DNA of 5,421 nt from Deltaproteobacteria bacterium (GCA_031257955.1 JAIRNQ010000351.1:1-5421); one strand, 5' to 3'. Positions 1-5,130 are shown, counted from the first letter of the stretch. A program made the numbers and translations. Notes: generated by a model from the letters alone, not told the origin.

Positions 1-1
1 G

Positions 2-181
2 AAGACGGTGGAACGGCTGGAGGCGGAGCGCCAGAAGCTTTTGAGCGATGGGATGGACGAGGCCAAAAATCAGATGGCCTTCAGAAGATACGTTGACAAA
101 TACGCTCAGGAGTACGAGACCGTGAAAAAAGTGGCCGTGGTCATAGTAGGCAAAACGGACGTGGCCGTTGAGATTTACTGA
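2..181 (+). CDS. C-terminal end of a gene cut by the window edge; possibly PD-(D/E)XK nuclease / AAA-ATPase-like family
   Basis: An open frame runs from the left edge to a TGA at 179-181 and gives 59 residues with no start in view, so this is the tail of a longer gene. The first half is charged and probably helical (KTVERLEAERQKLL). It is followed by a block reading AKNQMAFRRYVDKYAQEYE and then a hydrophobic strand (VKKVAVVIVGK) ending in VAVEIY. The pattern A..Q....Y...Y, then a strand ending in G and a short final strand, resembles the C-terminus of the PD-(D/E)XK nuclease domain found behind AAA-ATPase-like domains in many anaerobes (PF09820/PF08011), as I remember that family. The catalytic residues would lie upstream, so this cannot be confirmed here. 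Codon use looks less GC-biased (AAA, AAT, AGA, ATA) than in the following gene. The reading frame is secure and the family is tentative. It shares the plus strand with hydF but lies 252 bp away, so it is probably not functionally coupled. Confidence 0.6.
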   Translation, partial: KTVERLEAERQKLLSDGMDEAKNQMAFRRYVDKYAQEYETVKKVAVVIVGKTDVAVEIY

Positions 182-283
182 CGCACTCGGTCGTCGGCGG
201 GAAGACCCTGAACGAAAACTGAAGGCCTCCCGGTTGTGTGGTAAGCTTTAGGCGGCCGATAGGCCCCGCCCGGTTCCCGGCCT

Positions 284-307
284 TGACCTCCGGGACCCGG
301 AGGGTCA
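284..307 (+). other. Hairpin in the spacer before hydF
   Basis: TGACCTCCGG at 284-293 pairs with CCGGAGGGTCA at 297-307 through a 3-nt loop, leaving one bulged G on the right arm. No T-run follows, so it is not a standard intrinsic terminator. It could still mark the 3' end of the upstream transcript, stabilise an RNA end, or form in the hydF leader. The spacer is GC-rich, so chance pairing is possible. Confidence 0.4.
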
Positions 308-312
308 GCTGG

Positions 313-344
313 CCCAGAGGGCCAGAGGGGCCAGAGCCAGAGGG
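313..344 (+). repeat. Short degenerate CCAGAGGG tandem repeat
   Basis: The unit CCAGAGGG(G) recurs about four times in a row (313-321, 322-330, a shortened copy 331-336, then 337-344), with a period of 8-9 bp. It lies in the non-coding spacer about 90 bp upstream of the chosen hydF start. The rest of the 182-433 spacer holds no convincing gene or promoter. Confidence 0.55.
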
Positions 345-420
345 ACAAAAGCTTGGGAGGTCAGGGCCTGAGCGCCCAAAGCCCGCGGGGGTTTGGGGTC
401 GGGGAGTTCTTTCGCGATAT

Positions 421-429
421 AAGGTGGGA
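421..429 (+). promoter_or_regulatory. Ribosome binding site deciding the hydF start
   Basis: AAGGTGGGA lies four bases before ATG 434 (core AAGGTG to ATG spacing 7 nt) and supports that start over the upstream in-frame TTG at 353. Confidence 0.6.
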
Positions 430-433
430 AGTC

Positions 434-1651
434 ATGGGCCTTAACGATACGCCCTCGGCCAACAGGGTACACATAGGTTTTTTCGGACGCCGCAACGCCG
501 GCAAGTCCAGTTTGGTCAACGCCGTGACCGGCCAGGATCTGGCCGTGGTCTCGGAAGTGTTGGGAACGACCACCGACCCGGTCTATAAGTCCATGGAACT
601 CCTGCCGCTGGGACCGGTCATGATCATCGACACCCCCGGCCTGGACGACGTGGGCAGCTTGGGCGAAAAGCGGGTCCGCAAGGCCAAACAAGTTTTGAAC
701 AAAACCGACGTGGCCGTGTTGGTGGTGGACGCCTCATTGGGCCTCTCCCCGGCCGACGGCGAGTTGTTGGAACTCTTTGCCGCCAAGGCCATACCCCACG
801 TGACCGTATTGAACAAAAGCGATTTGTTGCCCGTCCCGCCCGATCCCAGCCCGGGGCACATTTACGTCTCCACCCTGACCGGCCACAACGTGACCAACCT
901 TAAAGAAACCATAGCCCGCTTGGCCAAAACCGAGGAGAGCAAGCTTCGCATAGTCGGCGATATCATAAACCCCTCGGATTTCGTGGTCCTGGTCGTGCCC
1001 ATAGACAAGGCCGCCCCCAAGGGTCGGCTGATCCTCCCCCAACAGCAGACCATCAGGGACATCCTGGAGGCCGACGCCGCCGCCGTGGTGGTTAAGGAAT
1101 TCGAGTTAAGGGACGTCTTGGCCGGCCTGGCCAAAAAACCCAGCCTGGTCATTACCGACAGCCAAGTCTTCGCCAAGGTGGCCGCCGACACCCCGCCCGA
1201 CGTGCCTTTGACCTCCTTTTCCATTCTCTTCGCCCGCTTTAAGGGCATTCTGGAAGGCGTGGCCGTGGGGGCCGCCGCTCTGGACAGGCTCAAGGACGGC
1301 GATAGGGTCCTCGTCGCCGAGGGCTGTACCCACCATCGCCAATGCGACGACATCGGGACGGTCAAACTTCCCCGCTGGATCCGCAATTACGCCGGGGTGG
1401 AGCTTTCCTTCTCCCACACCTCCGGGGGCGATTTTCCCGACGATCTAAGCGATCAGGCCCTTATCGTCCACTGTGGGGGCTGCATGCTAAACGAGCGGGA
1501 GGTCCGCTACCGTCTCAAATGCGCCCAGGACCAAGGCGTGCCCATGACCAATTTCGGTACGGCCATCGCCCACATGCAAGGCATCCTGAAGCGTAGCCTT
1601 TCGGTCTTTCCGCACGTCTTGGCCGAGCTGGGCGAGCTTGACGACCGATAG
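434..1651 (+). CDS. hydF: [FeFe]-hydrogenase H-cluster maturation GTPase/scaffold HydF
   Basis: HydF is the cytoplasmic GTPase that receives the diiron subcluster precursor made with HydG and HydE and delivers it to apo-[FeFe]-hydrogenase. The 405-residue product has the family's normal length and order. The GTPase domain spans about residues 10-175: P-loop GRRNAGKSS (18-26), switch threonines in GTTTD (44-48), DTPG (66-69), NKSD (127-130) and a G5-like VST (145-147). A middle dimerisation region follows, with conserved APKGRLILPQ and ITDSQVF stretches. The cluster domain carries TSFSILFARFKG, then CTHH (C298, H300) and HCGGC (H346, C347, C350), matching the HydF ligand pattern C-x-H-x(44-53)-H-C-x-x-C. 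I chose ATG 434 because homologs start just before the TPSxxRxHIGFFGRRN motif and an AAGGTGGGA ribosome site sits at 421-429. The open frame continues upstream to a TTG at 353, but those 27 residues look unlike HydF. hydE, hydG and the hydrogenase itself are not in the window. The last codons form the first unit of a downstream tandem repeat. All key residues are present. Confidence 0.96.
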   Translation: MGLNDTPSANRVHIGFFGRRNAGKSSLVNAVTGQDLAVVSEVLGTTTDPVYKSMELLPLGPVMIIDTPGLDDVGSLGEKRVRKAKQVLNKTDVAVLVVDASLGLSPADGELLELFAAKAIPHVTVLNKSDLLPVPPDPSPGHIYVSTLTGHNVTNLKETIARLAKTEESKLRIVGDIINPSDFVVLVVPIDKAAPKGRLILPQQQTIRDILEADAAAVVVKEFELRDVLAGLAKKPSLVITDSQVFAKVAADTPPDVPLTSFSILFARFKGILEGVAVGAAALDRLKDGDRVLVAEGCTHHRQCDDIGTVKLPRWIRNYAGVELSFSHTSGGDFPDDLSDQALIVHCGGCMLNEREVRYRLKCAQDQGVPMTNFGTAIAHMQGILKRSLSVFPHVLAELGELDDR

Positions 1652-1783
1652 GGGCGGGCGGGCGAGCGGGACGGCCGAGCTGGGCGAGCTTGACGACCGA
1701 TAGGGGCGGGCGAGCTGGACGGCCGAGCTGGGCGAGCTTGACGGCCGATAGGGGCGGGCGGGCGGGACGGTCGAGCTGGGCGG
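1621..1783 (+). repeat. 48-52 bp tandem repeat that begins inside the 3' end of hydF
   Basis: Three near-complete units start with GGCCGAGCTGGGCGAGCTTG at 1621, 1673 and 1721, and a partial fourth (GGTCGAGCTGGGCGG) starts at 1769. Spacing is 52, 48 and 48 bp. Each full unit continues ACGRCCGATAGGGGCGGGCG and then a short variable GC-rich segment. Unit 1 covers the final ten hydF codons plus the stop TAG and about 20 bp beyond, so units 2 and 3 are copies of the gene end including a stop. The units contain smaller internal repeats of GAGCTGG/GAGCTTG. Units differ by few bases and by a 4-bp length change, which suggests recent expansion. No spacers are present, so this is not a CRISPR array. 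The reverse strand reads as long Pro/Arg/Ala-rich open frames that I regard as artefacts. Confidence 0.9.
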
Positions 1784-1810
1784 ACTGAAAGACCGGTCGG
1801 ACGGCCTGGA

Positions 1811-1850
1811 TACAAAAAATCAAAAACTAAAATGAGTTAGCTTAATAACC
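1811..1850 (+). promoter_or_regulatory. AT-rich island before the aspartase-like gene, possible promoter region
   Basis: About 40 bases rich in A and T (ACAAAAAATC, AAAACTAAAATGAG, CTTAATAACC) interrupt otherwise very GC-rich DNA, 70-105 bp upstream of the next start. A TTAATA/TAATAA element at 1842-1848 could act as a -10 box, but no good -35 box lies 16-18 bp upstream, so a sigma-70 promoter is only a suggestion. GTTA at 1836-1839 and TAAC at 1846-1849 form a weak inverted pair. It could equally be an AT-rich upstream element or part of a regulator site. Confidence 0.3.
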
Positions 1851-1903
1851 AACGGGTGCGCGTCGGGCCAAACCTCGGCGGCCCGCCCTGGGGCCACCGG
1901 GGT

Positions 1904-1910
1904 AGGGGAG
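1904..1910 (+). promoter_or_regulatory. Ribosome binding site of the aspartase-like gene
   Basis: AGGGGAG lies seven bases before ATG 1918 and supports that start. The protein aligns with aspartases from its first residues. Confidence 0.55.
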
Positions 1911-1917
1911 TGGGATC

Positions 1918-3306
1918 ATGAGGGTGGAGAAAGACAAGCTGGGCCAGCGGGAGCTGCCGAAGGGGGCCCTTTATGGGCTCCAGAGCCTCAGGGCCAGGGA
2001 GAACTTCGCCTTGGGCGGTCCGGCGACCAACCCCAGGCTGATTTTGGCCATCGTCATGGTCAAGAAAGCGGCGGCGCTGACTTATTTGAAGCTGAAGCCG
2101 GAAATGGCCGAAATCAACTCGGCCATCGTCAGGGCCTGCGATAGGGCCCTGGCCGGCTGGGCCCCCGGCGGTAACGGGCAGGAGGGTTCGGGGTCGGGGG
2201 CTGGTTGGTCGGAAGAATTCGCCGGGGCCTTCATCGCCCCGGCCATACAGGGCGGGGCCGGGACCTCGACCAACATGAACGTCAACGAAGTATTGGCCAA
2301 TTTGGCTTTGGGGGAGCTGGGTTTGCCCCCTGGCCGTTATGAGGTCGTCCACCCGTTGGATCACGTAAACCGCGGCCAGTCCACCAACGACGTTTACCCG
2401 ACCGCCTTGAGGATAGCCGCCATAGGTCTTTTGCGGGAGCTGAGCCAGGCTTGCGCCGAGCTCCAGGAAGCGCTGCAGCTAAAGGAGACGGAGTATTCGG
2501 GGATAAAGAAACTGGGCCGGACGGAGATGATGGACGCCGTCCCGATTACCTTGGGAGAAGAGTTTGGGGCTTACGCCCAGGCCTTGGCCCGGGATCGCTG
2601 GAGGCTTTACAAAATAGAGGAAAGGCTCAGACAAGTCAACATCGGCGGAACGGCGGTTGGCCTCTCCGACAACGCCGAAAAGCGTTACCGTTTTGGCGTC
2701 ATAGAAAATTTGCGTCAGATTACCGGGCTGGGCTTGGCCGCCGCCGAGTACCCCATGGACATTACCCAAAACAACGACGTTTTCGTGGAGGTCTCGGGGC
2801 TTTTGAAGGCCCTGGCCGTGAACCTGATGAAAATCGCCGGCGACTTCAGGTTAATGAACTCTGGTCCCAGGGGCGGTCTGGGCGAGATCCGGCTGGCCGA
2901 TCTGCAGACGGGCAGCACCATTATGCCCGGCAAGGTTAACCCGGTCATCCCGGAGATGGTCATTGAGGTGGCCATAAAAGTCATGGCCAACGACCTGGCC
3001 GTGACCATGGCCGCCGCCCACGGCGATTTTGAGCTTAACGCCTTCGCCCCGCTGATCGCCGAGGCCCTCCTGGAGAGCCTGGGTCTCTTGGCCAAAACCG
3101 TGACCGTTTTCCGCAAAAACTGCTTGGAGACTTTGAGGCCCAATATCCAGCGTTGCGCCCAGCTTCTCTCCGATTCGTTGGCCTTCGCCACTTCCTACGT
3201 CCCGAAACTGGGCTACGATCGGGTGGCCTCAATCATTGAAGAAAACCAAGGCGATCCGGCCAAAGTTCTGGCCGTCCTGAAGGCGGCCGAGGCCGAATTG
3301 GCTTAG
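1918..3306 (+). CDS. aspA: Aspartate ammonia-lyase-like enzyme (aspartase/fumarase superfamily), next to hydF
   Basis: The 462-residue product matches aspartases along its length. Aspartase is a cytoplasmic homotetramer that splits L-aspartate into fumarate and ammonium. Landmarks in order are the N-terminus RVEKDKLGQRELPKGALYG, MVKKAAAL, QGGAGTSTNMNVNE (111-122), HPLDHVNRGQSTND (145-158), GRTEMMDAVPITLG (about 200-213), SGPRGGLGEI and the signature loop GSTIMPGKVNPVIPE (332-346). S333 is the expected catalytic serine and K339 the loop lysine. VIPE after the loop favours aspartase over fumarase. Three things are odd. Residue 203 is Glu where E. coli aspartase has Gln and the Bacillus enzyme His. 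The usual GSS is GST. A Gly/Ser-rich insert (about 82-97) precedes EEF, and the C-terminus ends roughly 30 residues early compared with E. coli AspA. It lies 266 bp after hydF in the same direction. Aspartase-like genes do occur in hyd maturation clusters, so ammonium supply for H-cluster assembly is a possible role (inference). Superfamily is certain and substrate is probable only. Confidence 0.88.
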   Translation: MRVEKDKLGQRELPKGALYGLQSLRARENFALGGPATNPRLILAIVMVKKAAALTYLKLKPEMAEINSAIVRACDRALAGWAPGGNGQEGSGSGAGWSEEFAGAFIAPAIQGGAGTSTNMNVNEVLANLALGELGLPPGRYEVVHPLDHVNRGQSTNDVYPTALRIAAIGLLRELSQACAELQEALQLKETEYSGIKKLGRTEMMDAVPITLGEEFGAYAQALARDRWRLYKIEERLRQVNIGGTAVGLSDNAEKRYRFGVIENLRQITGLGLAAAEYPMDITQNNDVFVEVSGLLKALAVNLMKIAGDFRLMNSGPRGGLGEIRLADLQTGSTIMPGKVNPVIPEMVIEVAIKVMANDLAVTMAAAHGDFELNAFAPLIAEALLESLGLLAKTVTVFRKNCLETLRPNIQRCAQLLSDSLAFATSYVPKLGYDRVASIIEENQGDPAKVLAVLKAAEAELA

Positions 3307-3312
3307 GTTTTG

Positions 3313-3347
3313 GGCCGACCGGCCCGGTCGGCCGCTGGCCGGGCCGG
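3313..3347 (+). promoter_or_regulatory. Two overlapping, mutually exclusive hairpins between the aspartase-like and ACT genes
   Basis: Hairpin A pairs GGCCGACCG (3313-3321) with CGGTCGGCC (3325-3333) around a GCC loop, a perfect 9-bp stem. Hairpin B pairs CCGGCCCGG (3319-3327) with CCGGGCCGG (3339-3347) and can extend inward by four pairs, two of them G-U, to a 3-nt loop. They share bases 3319-3333, so an RNA can form only one at a time. No T-run follows either. This could be an attenuator-like or processing element. The base composition (mostly GGCC words) makes chance pairing a real alternative. Confidence 0.35.
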
Positions 3348-3363
3348 GTCCTCCGGTTCATCG

Positions 3364-3383
3364 GGCCCGTCCTTGGGCGGGCC
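3364..3383 (+). other. Small hairpin upstream of the ACT-domain gene
   Basis: GGCCCG (3364-3369) pairs with CGGGCC (3378-3383) around an 8-nt loop, about 40 bp before the ACT gene start. It is short and GC-rich and may be incidental. Confidence 0.25.
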
Positions 3384-3412
3384 AAACGTTTATCGGGCCA
3401 AAACAAGGCCTC

Positions 3413-3420
3413 GGGAAGGA
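3413..3420 (+). promoter_or_regulatory. Ribosome binding site of the ACT-domain gene
   Basis: GGGAAGGA lies five bases before ATG 3426, a good Shine-Dalgarno match that fixes this start. Confidence 0.6.
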
Positions 3421-3425
3421 AAATC

Positions 3426-4049
3426 ATGAAGCGAGCCATAGTCGCCATCGTCGGCCGGGACCGCCCGGGAATCGTCCATAAGGTCAGCCGGGTTTTGGCC
3501 AATAAAGGTTGCCATATCCTCAGCGTCAGCCAAACGACCTTGCTGGGCCAGTTCGCCGGGCTCTTCGCCACCAACACCCCGGAAAACGTTAGCCCCGAGG
3601 ATCTTTCCGGGGCCCTGTCGGAGGAGTTGTCCGACGAGTCGCTCTCCCATTGGGTTACCGCCCACGACGACGCCTCGGAATCGTCCCAGCCCCCCTCGGA
3701 ACCCTACGTGCTGACCATCTTTGGTCCCGACCACCCGGAGATCATTCCCGAGGTGACCAAAACCGTGGCCAGTTTTGAGGCCAACATCGAAAACCTCCGG
3801 GCCGTGCCCATTGACGACGGCGACCCGTTTGTGGACGGCCTCGGGAGTGGGGGCCCCGACGGGTCCGCGGCGGTCCCCGACGGCTCGCCCGTTGGGCCCC
3901 AGCCCATCGCTTTGGTGTTGGAGATCTCCGTGCCGGTGACCGTTCGCCAGGGGGTCTTCAGGCAAGCGCTTTCTCTGGCCGCCGAGGAGAGGGGAGTTGA
4001 GATCAGCTTACAGCACCGGAACATCTTCGAGGCCATCCACCGGGTCTAG
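3426..4049 (+). CDS. Two-ACT-domain protein, GcvR-like amino-acid-binding regulator
   Basis: The 207-residue product carries two ACT domains. The first (about 3-75) opens with IVAIVGRDRPGIVHKVSRVL, whose GxDRPGIV turn is typical of the ACT_6/GcvR/SerB-N type. An acidic Ser/Glu/Pro linker follows (about 79-93). The second domain starts YVLTIFGPDHPEIIPEV (94-110). It is interrupted between its early strands by a Gly/Pro/Asp-rich insert (about 133-160) and then resumes at IALVLEISVPV. The protein ends EISLQHRNIFEAIHRV, a tail I associate with ACT proteins of sulfate-reducing Deltaproteobacteria. There is no catalytic domain, DNA-binding helix, signal peptide or membrane segment, so it probably acts in the cytoplasm by binding an amino acid and a partner protein. 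GcvR, the known relative, controls the glycine cleavage operon by binding GcvA. The gene lies 119 bp after the aspartase-like gene and is followed by a terminator, so it is probably the last gene of the plus-strand group. A role in hydrogenase maturation or aspartase control is inference from position. GC-rich and tandem-like bases at 3833-3900 encode the insert. Confidence 0.85.
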   Translation: MKRAIVAIVGRDRPGIVHKVSRVLANKGCHILSVSQTTLLGQFAGLFATNTPENVSPEDLSGALSEELSDESLSHWVTAHDDASESSQPPSEPYVLTIFGPDHPEIIPEVTKTVASFEANIENLRAVPIDDGDPFVDGLGSGGPDGSAAVPDGSPVGPQPIALVLEISVPVTVRQGVFRQALSLAAEERGVEISLQHRNIFEAIHRV

Positions 4050-4090
4050 ACGACCCGAGTCCCTTTTGGCCCGCCCTTTCTTGGATCTTG

Positions 4091-4128
4091 CCGGCCCAAG
4101 CCGTTTTGGCTTGGGCCGGTTTAATTTT
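4091..4128 (+). terminator. Strong rho-independent terminator after the ACT-domain gene
   Basis: CCGGCCCAAGCC (4091-4102) and GGCTTGGGCCGG (4108-4119) form a perfect 12-bp stem around the loop GTTTT, followed by TTTAATTTT (4120-4128). It ends transcripts of the plus-strand group 42 bp after the ACT gene stop. On the minus strand the stem is followed by CAAGATCC with no T-run, so it should be much weaker for the converging ABC transporter genes. Confidence 0.93.
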
Positions 4129-4136
4129 GCCCAGTT

Positions 4137-5024
4137 TTAATTTGTGACCGTTTGGCTTGCGCCTGGCCGGTCCGCGTTTGGCCGATCCGTTTCTGGCCGG
4201 GCAGTGTCCGGCAGGTCCGGGCCGCCGCCGCGGCCTTGGGCCCGTCGGCGGAAGGAGACGGTCAGCCCGCCGGTAAAATCGTCCCGGCGCACCGAAGCTT
4301 CAGCCTCAAAGACCCGGGCCAAGAGTTCCGGCGTCAAGGTCTCTTCCCTGGTCCCGGCGGCCACCAGGCGGCCGTCGGCCATGAAGACGATCTGGCCGGC
4401 GTAGGTGGCGGCCAGGGTTAGGTCGTGGCTGACGGTGACCACCAGGCGGCCGTTTTGGGCCAGATCCCTCAAGGTTTCCATAAAATCCAAGGCCTGGGCC
4501 ACGTCCAGGCTACCGGTCGGCTCGTCCAATAGGATTATCGGGGTGTCCTGGGCCAGGGTTCTGGCCAAGACTACCCTTTGGGCCTCGCCCCCGGAGAGGC
4601 CGGTCACGCTCTTGTCGGCCAAATGGCCCAGATGGAGCTTTTCTATGGCCTCTTCCACCGCCCGTTCGTCCCCGGGACCCAGGCGCCCAAAGGGGCCCTG
4701 GTGGGGTTTGCGGCCCAGTCTGACCACTTCCCGGACGGTGAAGGCGAAACCGAAGTTTGAGCTTTGGGGGGCCAGGGCGATGGATTTGGCCAGTTCCGGG
4801 GCCTTAAACGAGGCCAGTGGCCGACCGTCCAGGAGTATCTCCCCGGAGTCGGGTTTTTTTAGCTTCGTAAGTAAGTCCAGAACCGTACTCTTGCCCGCCC
4901 CGTTGGGCCCGGCCAAAATATAGTGACGTCCCGGATAAAGATCCAGGGAGAGGTTTTTGACCACGGTTCTGGGGCCGTGGCTAAAGCTCACGTCTTTGGC
5001 GCTTAGGGCCGGGGCTTCGGGCAT
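4137..5024 (-). CDS. ABC transporter ATP-binding protein of an iron-siderophore/heme/cobalamin-type importer (FecE/BtuD family)
   Basis: The 295-residue product is a complete ABC ATPase that would power an inner-membrane importer from the cytoplasmic side. Visible motifs are Walker A GPNGAGKST (39-47), Q-loop Q87 in ALAPQSS, signature LSGGEAQRV (143-151), Walker B IILLDEP (163-169), D-loop SLD (172-174) and H-loop H200 in VSHD. The stretch FGFAFTVREVVRLGRKPH (91-108) is typical of the FecE/BtuD/FhuC group, in line with the FecCD permease upstream on the same strand. Residues from about 259 form a non-catalytic tail rich in Arg, Pro, Asp and Gly, with a five-residue repeat (TARPE, TDRPN, ADRPG) that makes the protein longer than the usual 250-270. 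ATG at 5024 is preceded by AAGG eight bases upstream, and the protein aligns with the family from the first strand. The imported ligand cannot be told from an ATPase. Confidence 0.93.
   Translation of the reverse strand: MPEAPALSAKDVSFSHGPRTVVKNLSLDLYPGRHYILAGPNGAGKSTVLDLLTKLKKPDSGEILLDGRPLASFKAPELAKSIALAPQSSNFGFAFTVREVVRLGRKPHQGPFGRLGPGDERAVEEAIEKLHLGHLADKSVTGLSGGEAQRVVLARTLAQDTPIILLDEPTGSLDVAQALDFMETLRDLAQNGRLVVTVSHDLTLAATYAGQIVFMADGRLVAAGTREETLTPELLARVFEAEASVRRDDFTGGLTVSFRRRAQGRGGGPDLPDTARPETDRPNADRPGASQTVTN
4163..4222 (-). repeat. 15-bp coding tandem repeat at the 3' end of the ABC ATPase gene
   Basis: Read on the plus strand, units start at 4163 (CTGGCCGGTCCGCGT), 4178 (TTGGCCGATCCGTTT), 4193 (CTGGCCGGGCAGTGT) and, more degenerate, 4208 (CCGGCAGGTCCGGGC), with an exact 15-bp period. 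On the coding strand this gives the five-residue repeats in the C-terminal tail. The period is a multiple of three, so copy number could change without a frameshift. Confidence 0.6.
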
Positions 5025-5055
5025 GGGCGTAACCTTGTGGCCGGGGTGTCTTTGT

Positions 5056-5086
5056 CCTGGGGTCCGGGCCCTTCCCGGGTCCCAGG
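5056..5086 (-). other. Imperfect hairpin in the gap between the permease and ATPase genes
   Basis: Plus-strand CCTGGG (5056-5061) pairs with CCCAGG (5081-5086), and CCGGG (5064-5068) pairs with CCCGG (5074-5078) around a 5-nt loop, with a GT/GT step between. In the minus-strand transcript that step is a 2x2 C/A mismatch loop. It lies in the 106-bp gap between the two transporter genes and could affect RNA processing or stability. No T-run follows on the minus strand, so a terminator is unlikely. Confidence 0.35.
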
Positions 5087-5130
5087 GGGGTCTGGGTTGT
5101 CAGGCTTACGGGGCGGGTCTCGCCGGTCGC

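Noticed and set aside
413..423. GATATAAG as a -10 promoter element for hydF
   Set aside because: It overlaps the ribosome binding site and lies about ten bases from the ATG, so a transcript started there would lack a usable leader. No -35 match is present.
353..433. N-terminal extension of hydF from TTG 353
   Set aside because: The 27 extra residues do not resemble HydF, whose homologs begin just before the HIGFFGRRN motif, and ATG 434 has its own ribosome binding site.
862..1386. Minus-strand open frame of 174 codons inside hydF
   Set aside because: It lies opposite a fully conserved HydF sequence. Long antisense frames are expected in GC-rich genes and the product is low-complexity Ser/Thr/Arg text.
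1621..1783. CRISPR array
   Set aside because: The units are adjacent with no unique spacers, begin inside a gene and differ in length.
1507..1823. Two overlapping minus-strand open frames of 102 codons rich in Pro, Arg, Ala and Ser
   Set aside because: They are the tandem array and the hydF end read backwards. The repeated PIGRQARPARP text reflects the DNA repeat, and there is no independent coding signal.
1837..2364. Minus-strand open frame of 175 codons over the start of the aspartase-like gene
   Set aside because: It is antisense to conserved aspartase motifs and has no recognisable domain.
2451..2939. Plus-strand open frame of 162 codons within the aspartase-like gene
   Set aside because: It is an out-of-frame reading of a clearly conserved enzyme, rich in Arg and Gly.
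3390..3965. Minus-strand open frame of 191 codons over the ACT gene
   Set aside because: It is the shadow of a gene with two recognisable ACT domains and shows no family features of its own.
4405..4923. Plus-strand open frame of 172 codons inside the ABC ATPase gene
   Set aside because: It is antisense to Walker A, signature and Walker B motifs and has no domain of its own.
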